From positions 53,091 to 117,090 of the forward strand of contig DVGC01000058.1 in assembly GCA_018712915.1 (NCBI GenBank): a DNA stretch of 64,000 nucleotides, in the 5' to 3' direction. Within the stretch, counting starts at the first letter, position 1, and every line of letters starts with the position of its first letter. The position numbers and the translations under genes were made by a program. The DNA is from Candidatus Copromonas faecavium (nom. illeg.). Lineage in GTDB: Bacteria > Bacillota > Clostridia > Lachnospirales > Lachnospiraceae. Positions 18,875 through 27,922 of this stretch are shown here, one piece after another. The notes under the pieces were generated by a model, which saw only the letters and a list, made by a program, of their open reading frames with translations, did no database searches and had not been told where the DNA came from.

Positions 18875-20551
18875 TTACTGCTGAAGCGCCATGATAATCT
18901 GCGGTGCCAGCTGCTTCTTTCTGGACACAACTCCCGGAAGGAATACGATTCCATCCCGCTTTTCCATTCCGCCCTCTTCCTCATCGGCAATGCGGAAAGC
19001 AGAGGCCACAAGCTGCTCGGCTCCCTGTCCTACACAAAGCACATCGGTGGATTCCGTTAAAATATTGGTCAGCATGAAAAACATCATATCCGCATTATGC
19101 TGTTCTCTGGCCTTTTCGCAGTAAGCAAGCATCCGGCCCTTTAATTCCTCCAGCTCCGCTGCGTTCAACGAGGTAATCTGCCCAATTCCGAACACGGATT
19201 TCCCAACAGTAAACCGCTTGAAATCCTGGTAGAAAATATCTTCATCAGATTTTCCCTTCAGATTGCTGGCCGCCGCAAACATCTTAATGGCATAGGTTTC
19301 AATTTCCACACCGGCAATTTCCGCCAAAGCCAGTCCTGCCTCCTTATCCACTTCCGTGCAGGTAGGCGAACGGAATAAAAGCGTGTCAGAAATGATGGCG
19401 CTGCAGAGCAGTCCTGCCGTCTTCTTATCAATTTTAATGTTGTTTTCCCGGTACATCTGATAGATGATGGTGGCCGTACAGCCCAGAGGCTGGTTCCGGA
19501 AAAATACCGGCGACATGGTTTCCACCGTTCCCAGACGGTGGTGATCGATAATCTCCTTAATGTCAGCGCTTTCAATTCCCTCTACGGCCTGGGTCTTCTC
19601 ATTATGGTCCACAAGAATGATGCTTTTTCCACGGGCTCCCAACAGATTCCGTCTGGAAATCATTCCAAGATATTTCCCCTCGCTGTTCATGATCGGGAAA
19701 TCCCGGTGCCGCTTGCTGGCCATAATCTCCCGGATGTCATCGAGAAAATCTTCCTCTGAAAACGTAATGATTTTTTCCGTGGTCATGAAATAACTGATGG
19801 GCATGGACTGGTTGATCAGTCTGGCCGTCGTGTACGTATCGTATGGCGTGGTAATAACCGTGCAGCCGCGCTCCTGCGCCAGCTTGCGGATTGTCAGGGA
19901 AACTCCGGCCCCTTCGCAGACAATGATGCAGCTGGCTTCCATTTCAATGGCGCAAAGCTGGGATTCATACCGGTTTCCAAGAATGACCAGGTCATGCTTT
20001 TCGATATAATTCTCCATTAAATCCGGATTGGCCGCCGCAATTAAAACCTTTCCCTTGTCAAAATAGCTTTCCGCATCTCCAATGACCATCGTCCCGTCCA
20101 GTGTATCCAGAATATTGGCATATTTGGTGCATGCCTTGGAAATAATACTGCTGTCATAAAGATTCATGTAAGATTTTGTGATATCGCCGATGGTAATGAC
20201 GCCCTCCAGAAGGCCGTCGTCTGTCACACAGGGCAATGTTACAACATTGTTTTCCTGCATCAGGCTCCATGCATTCTTTAAGGAAATTCCCCTGTTGACC
20301 CCCTTGGTTTTACGGATTTCAATATCTTTCACCTGGGTCCTTACATTCTCTACCAGCTGCGGCGCATCCACTTTAAAATACTTTAATACAAACTGAGTCT
20401 CCGGATTCAGATTTCCCGCCCGGCATGGCTCATATTCTTCCCCTGTCAGCCTCTTTTTCAAATTCGCATAGCAGATCGCAGAACAGATCGAATCCGTATC
20501 CGGATTCCTGTGACCAAGAACCAGTGTTTTCTGTCCGTTCCTGTCGCTCAT
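18875..20551 (-). CDS. ppaC: Manganese-dependent inorganic pyrophosphatase with CBS-DRTGG insert
   Basis: 558 aa, the long CBS-containing form of family II pyrophosphatase. The N-terminal DHH part has GHRNPDTDS at 13-21. Residues about 70-300 form an insert with two CBS domains around a DRTGG domain, which in this family binds adenine nucleotides and regulates activity. The metal-binding LVDHNE and IIDHHRLG motifs resume near residue 315, and the DHHA2 domain runs to the end. It hydrolyses PPi in the cytoplasm. It is first gene of an operon with a flavin reductase and aroK. Its leader carries three copies of a GCGGACA element. Confidence 0.95.
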   Translation of the reverse strand: MSDRNGQKTLVLGHRNPDTDSICSAICYANLKKRLTGEEYEPCRAGNLNPETQFVLKYFKVDAPQLVENVRTQVKDIEIRKTKGVNRGISLKNAWSLMQENNVVTLPCVTDDGLLEGVITIGDITKSYMNLYDSSIISKACTKYANILDTLDGTMVIGDAESYFDKGKVLIAAANPDLMENYIEKHDLVILGNRYESQLCAIEMEASCIIVCEGAGVSLTIRKLAQERGCTVITTPYDTYTTARLINQSMPISYFMTTEKIITFSEEDFLDDIREIMASKRHRDFPIMNSEGKYLGMISRRNLLGARGKSIILVDHNEKTQAVEGIESADIKEIIDHHRLGTVETMSPVFFRNQPLGCTATIIYQMYRENNIKIDKKTAGLLCSAIISDTLLFRSPTCTEVDKEAGLALAEIAGVEIETYAIKMFAAASNLKGKSDEDIFYQDFKRFTVGKSVFGIGQITSLNAAELEELKGRMLAYCEKAREQHNADMMFFMLTNILTESTDVLCVGQGAEQLVASAFRIADEEEGGMEKRDGIVFLPGVVSRKKQLAPQIIMALQQ

Positions 20552-20582
20552 TTTTTCTCCTCCGTTTCTTTGTCTTTAACAT

Positions 20583-20641
20583 GCGGACAAATCGTCCATT
20601 TCCTGCGGACATTTCTTGAAACCTTTGAAAGCTTTGTCCGC
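20583..20641. promoter_or_regulatory. Three GCGGACA elements in pyrophosphatase leader
   Basis: GCGGACA occurs at 20583-20589 and 20605-20611, 22 bp apart (two helical turns), and inverted at 20635-20641. The outer two can pair into a stem in the mRNA leader of the pyrophosphatase gene. This may be a protein-binding site or RNA structure; no known motif is recognised. Confidence 0.35.
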
Positions 20642-20832
20642 TGTCCCCGAACAGTTACATTTATTTTACATTTTGTTCATATTCCGTTCACATTTGTTTT
20701 TTATACTTATCGCATAAATCAAAAGTTACTTAAGCCTGCTTATTAGACAAATTGCACATAGATTTTTCATAATTGCCCCGGTTTCTGACCGGGGTCTCCT
20801 CATGTTTAGAGGTCTTATATTCAGAGCGCTTT
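20642..20832. other. Intergenic region between glucokinase and pyrophosphatase operons
   Basis: An AT-rich stretch that should hold the pyrophosphatase promoter; a minus-strand TAACTT, 17 bases, TATAAA pair is the best candidate. A compact hairpin CCCCGG-loop-CCGGGG sits at 20776-20795. No gene is seen. Confidence 0.4.
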
Positions 20833-20872
20833 AAAAAGGACTGCCCGCAGACCTGATGTTCCGCCGGCAGTC
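20833..20872 (-). terminator. Rho-independent terminator after glucokinase
   Basis: Minus strand: GACTGCC pairs with GGGCAGTC across a loop and is followed by CTTTTTAAA. It lies 32 bp past the glucokinase stop. A second hairpin (GAGTCCCC-GGAA-GGGGACTC, 20880-20899) lies between stop and terminator. Confidence 0.8.
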
Positions 20873-20904
20873 TTCTCAAGAGTCCCCGGAAGGGGACTCC
20901 TTTT

Positions 20905-21846
20905 TTATCCTAAAATCAGTTTGGCCGCTCCGTATATTCCCGCATCATTTCCCAGCTCCGCGAGAACAATATCCGCCTTTTTTGTTGCCATGGGAGACAG
21001 TTCATTGTGATACTTCCGGATCAGATCTGTCAGGAACGTACCGGCTCTTGAAACGCCTCCTCCAATCAGGTAAGCTTCCGGATCCAGGACCATGGTCACC
21101 GCAGCAAGCGCCCATCCCAGATAATAGCAGGAGGTGTTAAGCGCCTCCAGGGCCAGCTCATCGCCTGCCTTGGCCGCATCCAGCACATGCTTGGCATTCA
21201 GATTCGCTGCCTGCCGCAGCACGGAAGGCCGTTCATCCTTTTCCAGAAGGCGCCGCGCGACTCTGGCGATTCCTGTAGCGGAAGCAACCTGCTCCAGGCA
21301 GCCATATCCATGGCAGTTGCACTGCTCCTTCTCACCTTCCACGATGTGCATATGTCCGATCTCTCCGCCCACGCCCTGCATGCCGGTCCAGATCTTCTCA
21401 TTCAGAATCACTCCGCCGCCTACGCCGGTTCCCAGCGTCACCATCACCAGGTTTTTGTAGCCTCTTCCTCCGCCCTGCCACATTTCACCCAGGGCCGCCA
21501 CATTGGCATCGTTTCCGCTTTTTACAGGAATTCCGTCCAGGAGACGGCTTAACTCTTCCTGAGGGTTGCCGGCCTTCCATCCAAGGTTTACGCAGAACTC
21601 AATGTGCCCATTGGGAAGAACCGGGCCCGGAAGCCCCATACCGGCACCTGCCAGTTCCGTAAGAGCAATGCCCTCTCCTTTCATCTGCCGGCGGATCGAG
21701 GCCGCAATATCCCCCAGGATATTTGCGCCCCCGTCTTCTTTTCTTGTGGGAATCTCCCACTTTTTCAAAAGCGTTCCGTCCGCCTGAAACAGACCCATTT
21801 TGACACTGGTTCCGCCGATATCAATCCCGATGCACTTCTGGTTCAT
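20905..21846 (-). CDS. glcK: ROK family glucokinase
   Basis: 313 aa. It phosphorylates glucose to glucose 6-phosphate with ATP. The N-terminal ATP-binding GIDIGGTSVKMG spans residues 6-17. SGNDANVAALGE contains the catalytic Asp, followed by LGTGVGGGVI. The ROK zinc site appears as CNCHGYGCLEQ near residue 180. It starts 13 bp after transketolase and probably shares its transcript, linking glucose phosphorylation to the pentose phosphate pathway. Its own terminator follows the stop. Confidence 0.93.
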   Translation of the reverse strand: MNQKCIGIDIGGTSVKMGLFQADGTLLKKWEIPTRKEDGGANILGDIAASIRRQMKGEGIALTELAGAGMGLPGPVLPNGHIEFCVNLGWKAGNPQEELSRLLDGIPVKSGNDANVAALGEMWQGGGRGYKNLVMVTLGTGVGGGVILNEKIWTGMQGVGGEIGHMHIVEGEKEQCNCHGYGCLEQVASATGIARVARRLLEKDERPSVLRQAANLNAKHVLDAAKAGDELALEALNTSCYYLGWALAAVTMVLDPEAYLIGGGVSRAGTFLTDLIRKYHNELSPMATKKADIVLAELGNDAGIYGAAKLILG

Positions 21847-21859
21847 GATGCTTCCTCTC

Positions 21860-23839
21860 TTATAACGACTTTACGGTTTCCACCACGTGCTCCACCGTAA
21901 ATCCGAATTTTTCAAATAATTTTTCTGCAGGGCCGCTGGCGCCAAAACTGCTCATTGTCACATAGCCGCCGTCCAGGCCCACATATTTGCCCCAGCCAAA
22001 GCCGGAAAGCGCCTCGATGGCAACTCTCTTTCTGACTGCCTTTGGAAGAACAGATTCCTTATACTCCTCACTCTGCTCCTCAAACACATCCATACAGGGC
22101 ATGGATACCACGCGAACCTTCATACCTTCCTTGGCAAGCTCCGCCTTCGCCTTCACCGCCAGATCCACTTCAGATCCGCTGGCAATCAGAATCGCCTCCG
22201 GCATGCCTTCGCAGTCATCAATCACATAGCCGCCCTTTAATGCTTCCCTGCTGCTTCCCGCAATGGGATTCAGGTTCTGTCTCGTGAGAACCAGCGCCGT
22301 CGGTGTCTTTTCGGAGGTTACAGCCGCCAGCCAGGCCGCAGAAGTCTCCGTGGCATCGCAGGGACGGAACACATGGAAGTTAGGCATGGCCCGCAGCATG
22401 GCCAGCTGCTCAATGGGCTCATGGGTGGGGCCATCCTCTCCAACGCCGATGCTGTCATGAGTCAGCACATAGGTAAGAGGCATTCCCATCAGTGCGGAAA
22501 GCCGTGCCATTGGTTTTACATAGTCACTGAATACAAAGAACGTGGACACGTAAGCCTGCAGACCGCCGTGAAGCATGATGCCGTTTCCGATGGCCGCCAT
22601 AGCCAGCTCCCGGACACCAAAGTGCAGGTTTCTTCCTGCCGGATTCTCCGCCGAGAAATCTCCCGCATCCTTCATTGCCGTCTTATTGGAGGGCGCCAGA
22701 TCGGCAGAACCTCCAATCAGGTTGGGCAGCCGGTCCTTTAACAGGTTGATCATTTTTCCTGACAGAGAACGGGTTGCCTCCGCCTTCTCCTTCGGCATCC
22801 AGAGCGTCTCGTCCTTTAACAGGGCATCCGCATCCGGCTTTTTATGGTACTGCTCCCAGAGCGCCTCCATATCGGGATATTCCTGGCAGTAAGCGGCAAA
22901 CATCACATTCCAGGCAGCCTCTGTCTCCGCCTTTTCTTCCGCCAGTTTGGAATAATGCTCATAAACCTCCTGAGGCACGAAAAACGGTTCCTCGTAAGGC
23001 CAGCCCAGATTTTCTCTCATGGCTTTGATATTTTCCGCACCCAGAGGCTCGCCGTGAGCGCTGGCTTTTCCCTGCTTGGCCGGGCAGCCATAACCAATCT
23101 GGGTTTTAATCGTAATAAAGGAAGGACGTTCCGTATCTGCTTTCGCCGCTTCGATGGCCATTCCGATGGCTGCAATATTGTTGCCGTCTTCTACCGTAAT
23201 AGTCTGGAAACCAAAGGCCTTCATCCGCTCCTGAACATTCTCCCGGAATGCGATATCCGTGCTTCCCTCAATGGAGATCTGATTGGAATCATAAAGAACA
23301 ATCAGCTTTCCAAGCCCCAGAGTCCCTGCCAGAGAGAAAGCCTCGGAAGAAATTCCTTCCATCATGCATCCGTCTCCGCCAAGAACAAATGTATAATGAT
23401 CCACTACTGGATAATTTTCCTTGTTGAATACAGCCGCCAGATGCTTCTCTGCGAGAGCCATTCCCACAGCCATGCCCATTCCGGCTCCAAGAGGACCCGT
23501 AGTTGCCTCCACACCAACCGTATGACCATACTCCGGATGTCCCGGCGTCAGGGAGCCAAGCTGGCGGAAATTCATCAGATCCTCCTTCGTCAGTCCGTAG
23601 CCGAACAGATGCAGAAGAGAATACAGCAGCATGGAACCATGTCCGCCCGAAAGAATAAACCGGTCCCGGTTGGCCCAGGACGGATTGGCCGGGTTATGGT
23701 TCATATGGTGGGCCCACAGCTCATAAGCTGCAGCCGCGCATCCTAATGGAAGTCCCGGATGACCGGAATTTGCTTTCTGAATCGCATCCGCCGACAAAAT
23801 TCTGATGGAATTAATCGCCAGGTTGTCAATCGCATTCAT
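21860..23839 (-). CDS. tkt: Transketolase
   Basis: 659 aa, full length. This thiamine-diphosphate enzyme moves two-carbon units between sugar phosphates in the non-oxidative pentose phosphate pathway. The N-terminal part has SGHPGLPLG, the GHGSMLLYSLLHL substrate-binding region and GGDGCMMEG (ThDP/metal site). The pyrimidine domain has HDSIGVGEDGPTHEP with the conserved Glu, and the C-terminal domain is complete. AAAGGAGG lies ahead of the ATG. A single-protein transketolase of this size contrasts with the split form found in many anaerobes. Confidence 0.96.
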   Translation of the reverse strand: MNAIDNLAINSIRILSADAIQKANSGHPGLPLGCAAAAYELWAHHMNHNPANPSWANRDRFILSGGHGSMLLYSLLHLFGYGLTKEDLMNFRQLGSLTPGHPEYGHTVGVEATTGPLGAGMGMAVGMALAEKHLAAVFNKENYPVVDHYTFVLGGDGCMMEGISSEAFSLAGTLGLGKLIVLYDSNQISIEGSTDIAFRENVQERMKAFGFQTITVEDGNNIAAIGMAIEAAKADTERPSFITIKTQIGYGCPAKQGKASAHGEPLGAENIKAMRENLGWPYEEPFFVPQEVYEHYSKLAEEKAETEAAWNVMFAAYCQEYPDMEALWEQYHKKPDADALLKDETLWMPKEKAEATRSLSGKMINLLKDRLPNLIGGSADLAPSNKTAMKDAGDFSAENPAGRNLHFGVRELAMAAIGNGIMLHGGLQAYVSTFFVFSDYVKPMARLSALMGMPLTYVLTHDSIGVGEDGPTHEPIEQLAMLRAMPNFHVFRPCDATETSAAWLAAVTSEKTPTALVLTRQNLNPIAGSSREALKGGYVIDDCEGMPEAILIASGSEVDLAVKAKAELAKEGMKVRVVSMPCMDVFEEQSEEYKESVLPKAVRKRVAIEALSGFGWGKYVGLDGGYVTMSSFGASGPAEKLFEKFGFTVEHVVETVKSL

Positions 23840-23974
23840 GTTGTTTCCTCCTTTAAAATCCGGCGCCTGTGCGCCCGCGTTTTATGTACCTCCTGTTTTG
23901 GTCCTTCTTTCATTCAGAAACCTGAAACAGGCCGCTCTTTCTGAAAAACTCCCGTCTCCGGCCATTTTCTGTCT

Positions 23975-25408
23975 CTATCTCAGCCGGAGCTCCTGCATCC
24001 GATCGCTTCCGGCCACAATCAGGGAATTAAACCTGTTTTTTCCGCTTCTGACCAGAGACACCGGGAACTCAAACTGACCCTCGAATTTTTTATAGCCGTC
24101 CAGATTATAAACCATACACGACTCCCCATTATACAAAATAACCTTATCTCCGTCAATTGAAGCTCCTGTATAAGGATAATCAAATTCGATGCTTTCTTTC
24201 AGGGTACCGTCTGTTGCGTAAATATCCATCCGGTAAGGCGTCCCCGACTGGTTGTCCACAATCACGGCCGCATACTGATCGGAATAGCAAATGCTTTCTA
24301 TTTCCTCTTCCACCGTCACAGAAATGACATTGGGATCCGGAATGACATTCCGCACAGAAATAAACGTCAGCCCCGTATCGGAAAATGCACATACGGTGTC
24401 CTGATTCAGATACCGCACTCTGGCCACCATCTGTCCGTCAAATTCCTCCTCAAATCCTCCGATATACCGGTTATTGACATTTTTCCCGATTTCGGAGAAA
24501 TCATAGAAGACCACTCTGTTTTTCATGGTACCGCCATCCAGATACATAACAGACATGACTATCTGCGTTCCATCCGGGGAAAGAGCTATGTCAACCGGAT
24601 AGCCGTCACCAGACAGCAGCATTTTAATATTAATGCCCAGCGCTTCTCCGTCCCGGCGGAAATAAAAAATGTAGCTGGCCGTACTGTCCTCCACCACGGC
24701 AGCCGTCACTCCGATGGAGGAAACCGCAGCCTTTGTAATCGGGAGCTGGGTTTCTGCCACTCCGGTGCATCCAGTCGTATTGCAAATATACATCTGATTT
24801 CCCTGCTGGTCAGCAATCACTGCATAATCCCCGTTCACATTGGAAATCGGTGTCCGCATTTCATAACTGACTGTCCATACGTTATTTCCCGAACCGTCTA
24901 TGTAGGTCGCACCGTCTCTGGTGTAGCGAATCACATTTTCCCCAAATGGAATATATTCCACAAACTGGCTTCCGGTAACCCCCTGAAGGCTTCCGGAATC
25001 AGAAGCCGAATCCGTGCTTTCCGTTTCCGCCGGATCCCCGGAGGTTTCTCCTTCACCGGATGCCTCCGCTCCTTCCTCCCCTCCTGATGCTGAAGTCTCA
25101 TCCGTTCCGGCTGATGTCTGGCTGTCTGTTCCATTGTCCGTTTCATCTACAAACCGCATGGCCCTCTCCCAGTGAACGCTGTAATCCGTGTATTCATGCT
25201 GATAAAAATAACGGTATCCGCAAAACAGCGCAGCTGCGAGAAACAAAATGACCAGAAAAATTCGCAGAAATTTCTTTCTCCTGTGTCTTGTGATGATCTC
25301 ATCTTCATCCATTTCCTCCGGAGGCGCCTGACTTCCCGGCATCTGAACAATATTATTTCTGAGCCGTCTTTTTTTGTTTTCTCTGTCCATATTTTGCATG
25401 TCACTCAT
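23975..25408 (-). CDS. DUF5711 family membrane-anchored protein
   Basis: 477 aa from the ATG at 25408, which has AGGAGA seven bases upstream; the frame is open to 25453 but without a better start. A charged cytoplasmic segment of about 45 residues (RRLRNN, RHRRKKF) is followed by one transmembrane helix near residues 50-72. An acidic Ser/Gly/Thr-rich linker (about 90-150) precedes a long region of short beta-rich repeats such as GNNVWTVSYEM and GDGYPVDIALSPDGTQIV, suggesting an extracytoplasmic beta-propeller. This matches DUF5711, common in Lachnospiraceae and of unknown function. It lies downstream of a LysM protein on the same strand. Confidence 0.7.
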   Translation of the reverse strand: MSDMQNMDRENKKRRLRNNIVQMPGSQAPPEEMDEDEIITRHRRKKFLRIFLVILFLAAALFCGYRYFYQHEYTDYSVHWERAMRFVDETDNGTDSQTSAGTDETSASGGEEGAEASGEGETSGDPAETESTDSASDSGSLQGVTGSQFVEYIPFGENVIRYTRDGATYIDGSGNNVWTVSYEMRTPISNVNGDYAVIADQQGNQMYICNTTGCTGVAETQLPITKAAVSSIGVTAAVVEDSTASYIFYFRRDGEALGINIKMLLSGDGYPVDIALSPDGTQIVMSVMYLDGGTMKNRVVFYDFSEIGKNVNNRYIGGFEEEFDGQMVARVRYLNQDTVCAFSDTGLTFISVRNVIPDPNVISVTVEEEIESICYSDQYAAVIVDNQSGTPYRMDIYATDGTLKESIEFDYPYTGASIDGDKVILYNGESCMVYNLDGYKKFEGQFEFPVSLVRSGKNRFNSLIVAGSDRMQELRLR

Positions 25409-25492
25409 GAAAAAATCTCCTGGAAATGCCTGTATATGGTTAGTATACACCATTTCCAGAAGATTCGCATTAATTTCTTTCTGAATATTTCT

Positions 25493-27109
25493 TTACGGCA
25501 AAATCAGCCTCTGACCCGCCAGAATGTGATCCACATCCTCCAGAGAATTCAGCTCACAGATTTCCGTAAGCCGGCTCAGATCCCCATATTCCCTCCAGCA
25601 AATGCCATACAGAGTTTCCCCCTCGCCTATCTGATAGACCCGGTATCCATTGGCTTCCGCCGCTTCGTAATCAATGGGCGTACCAGCTGCTTCTGCCGAA
25701 TCTCCCTCCCCGATTTCCTTTCCCATTCCTACCAGACGGCCGGTTTCTCCTGAATTTTCACCGGCCAGACTGCTTTCTCTCCCGGATCCGGCAGCTGCAG
25801 CATGACTGGAGAGATCCGCTCCGTCGTTTCCTTCCGCTTGTCCTCCTGCGTCTGCCGCTCCCGACGGTTCATGATTCCCCACTGCCGCATCCGCACCGGC
25901 TTCTGATGGGCCGCCATTTCCTGCCGCCGCATCCGCACTGTCTCCTGATGACCCGCCACTTCCTGCTGCAGTATCCGCACTGGCTCCCGATGACATACCA
26001 TCTCCGGAAACGCTATCTGCGCCTTCTCCCGATGACCCGCTACTTCCTGTGCCGGTGCCTTCTCCCGATTGCCCGCTGTTTCCTGCACCGGCGCCAGCCG
26101 CCTGTCCGGCCTGTCCATCGCTTCCTCCCCGCCCCTGTACTCCGGTTTCATCCCCTGCCTGTCCTTCCGTTCCGTCTGCACTTTCCCAGACTCCGTCCTG
26201 TTTTCCGCCTGCCATATAGCTTTCCCCGGTTTCTCCTTCTGTCGGATACACATTTCCAGGCATCTCTTCAATAATAAAATCCGGCTCCCCGGCCAGCTCC
26301 TCCTGATACTCCTGCCAGTTGGAAACGTCCGCCGGCAGCACCGAAGCCAGCACGCCTTCCATCTGCCGCATCTTCTGATAATTATTCATCAAAACCACGC
26401 CGCCTGCCAGAACGGCCACAGACAGGATCCCGCAGGCCAGTCCCAGAGCATTGGCTGTTTTTTGTTTTGCTCCCGCCTGCTCCTTTCGGACTGTCATCCG
26501 CTGACGGAAGTCTTTAATCACCTTTTCATGAGACCCCGGCTCCACACGCCGCACATCCTTGCGCATGATCATGTAGTCCTGCATCATCTGGTTCCGCTCA
26601 TAATAAATATAATGACCTTTCAGACGGTAAAATCCGTCTTCTGAAGTGACATATACCGCTTCTTCCCCTTCCAGCCCATGGTTCAGATACATCAGCTGAT
26701 TTTTTCCGGCAAAATACTGGCTGTGCTGCTTCCAGTAATTTAACGGGCTCAGCTGGCTGGACGGGCCTCCGCAGAGAAACCATCCCTGAACCGTCCTCTT
26801 CGGAAATGTGCTCTCCATAGCCGGATACAACTTCTTCCAGGAGCTTTCTGAAAATACAATCTTTTCCCCGTCTGTCTCCACATCCTCCAGCTCCATGGCA
26901 CCGTCAATAAAAATATACGGCGTTCCGTCGTACTGTTCTGTACTTCCTAAAAGCACTCCCACTCTCATGGTCTGCTTTCCAGACGGATACAGCCGTTTTA
27001 AATATGTATTGACATAATCCTCCATATACAGCCGGACCACCTGATCCGGATCGCCTATCTGCCGGACGTTCTTCGGCAGTTTCGGAAACGGATTATACAA
27101 ATCTCCCAT
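25493..27109 (-). CDS. Membrane protein with MPN-like N-terminus and C-terminal LysM
   Basis: 538 aa. Residues about 45-175 read like an MPN/JAB1 fold (MRVGVLLGSTEQYDG, then FSESSWKKLYP, then VQGWFLCGGPSSQLSPLNYW), but the HxH metal ligands are absent. A basic stretch and one transmembrane helix (about 224-247) follow. Residues about 330-430 are a low-complexity linker with 14-residue units such as SGGSSGDSADAAAG. The last 50 residues are a LysM domain (YQIGEGETLYGICWREYG) that should bind peptidoglycan outside the cell. It probably links a cytoplasmic domain to the wall. YyaC lies upstream and DUF5711 downstream on the same strand. Confidence 0.65.
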   Translation of the reverse strand: MGDLYNPFPKLPKNVRQIGDPDQVVRLYMEDYVNTYLKRLYPSGKQTMRVGVLLGSTEQYDGTPYIFIDGAMELEDVETDGEKIVFSESSWKKLYPAMESTFPKRTVQGWFLCGGPSSQLSPLNYWKQHSQYFAGKNQLMYLNHGLEGEEAVYVTSEDGFYRLKGHYIYYERNQMMQDYMIMRKDVRRVEPGSHEKVIKDFRQRMTVRKEQAGAKQKTANALGLACGILSVAVLAGGVVLMNNYQKMRQMEGVLASVLPADVSNWQEYQEELAGEPDFIIEEMPGNVYPTEGETGESYMAGGKQDGVWESADGTEGQAGDETGVQGRGGSDGQAGQAAGAGAGNSGQSGEGTGTGSSGSSGEGADSVSGDGMSSGASADTAAGSGGSSGDSADAAAGNGGPSEAGADAAVGNHEPSGAADAGGQAEGNDGADLSSHAAAAGSGRESSLAGENSGETGRLVGMGKEIGEGDSAEAAGTPIDYEAAEANGYRVYQIGEGETLYGICWREYGDLSRLTEICELNSLEDVDHILAGQRLILP

Positions 27110-27136
27110 ACTCTCACCTCGCCATACCTTAATCCG

Positions 27137-27157
27137 GGCGGCGAATCAACCGCCGCC
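27137..27157. other. GC-rich hairpin in leader of LysM protein
   Basis: GGCGGCG and CGCCGCC form a perfect 7-bp stem with a 7-base loop, 28 bp upstream of the LysM gene start. No U-run follows on the minus strand, so it is not a simple terminator. Confidence 0.45.
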
Positions 27158-27202
27158 TTCATATTCTTGCGAAAGTATAGCATGGCATGTCTGCAAAACC
27201 TG

Positions 27203-27805
27203 TCAAAACGGGGCTGGCTCCTCCAAAAAGTTTTCGACACGCCTCCCCAGAAGGCTCATTCCCAGACAGATACTGCGGCTGATGCAGTCTGCCAGGCGCA
27301 TGACAATGGAAAGACGGATGCTCTGCAGCATCAGCGGGTCCCCGCTTCTGGAGGAGCCTACGATTCCGGTAATAAAAATATCTCCCACAGCGTCCAGCTC
27401 CTTTTTCACGCCAAGCCCCGGCTTTAAAGACCCGCGTCCTAAAGTCACAAATCCCACATGCTCCACATTTCCCACCGAAGCATCCACAGCCACAACCAAA
27501 GCATTGGGAAACTTTTCTGCCAGCCGCTCCATGCAGGCCTCCAGGTTCATGGCATGAACGGGATGATCCAGCGTCCCCATTACCCGGGCATTTTTCACTC
27601 CCCGCTCCTTCAGTTTATATCCAATCAAAGGCCCCAGGCTGTCACCGGTAGACCTGTCCGTTCCAATGCACAAAAACACAATTTCTGTTTTCCGCTTCTC
27701 CTTCAGTTCTTCCATCATCAGCAAAAGAAGCCGGCCCGCAAATTTTTCCATCTCGAAATCTGCCACCGTGTCATAATAGTAAATCTCTCTCCTCGCAACT
27801 TTCAT
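27203..27805 (-). CDS. yyaC: Spore protease YyaC
   Basis: 200 aa from the ATG at 27805 (GGAG eight bases upstream); a GTG at 27823 with AGGA is an alternative. The family is related in fold to germination protease GPR. Recognisable features are FLCIGTDRSTGDSLGPLIG near residue 45, a GTLDHPVHAMN segment, VVAVDASVG and a TGIVGSS motif. YyaC is a sporulation-associated protein of spore-forming Firmicutes, so the host can probably sporulate. Confidence 0.88.
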   Translation of the reverse strand: MKVARREIYYYDTVADFEMEKFAGRLLLLMMEELKEKRKTEIVFLCIGTDRSTGDSLGPLIGYKLKERGVKNARVMGTLDHPVHAMNLEACMERLAEKFPNALVVAVDASVGNVEHVGFVTLGRGSLKPGLGVKKELDAVGDIFITGIVGSSRSGDPLMLQSIRLSIVMRLADCISRSICLGMSLLGRRVENFLEEPAPF

Positions 27806-27922
27806 TCCATCTGCTCCGTTCACGATTTCCTGTTTCTATTATAGGCAGGCGTGTCCGGGATTATACATGGGAAATAGAGGTACTGCTGCAATGATTATCC
27901 TCATTTTATTAGCATATTTCCT

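Noticed and set aside
22844-23746. 300-aa plus-strand open frame
   Set aside because: Antisense to transketolase, whose conserved motifs are on the other strand throughout.
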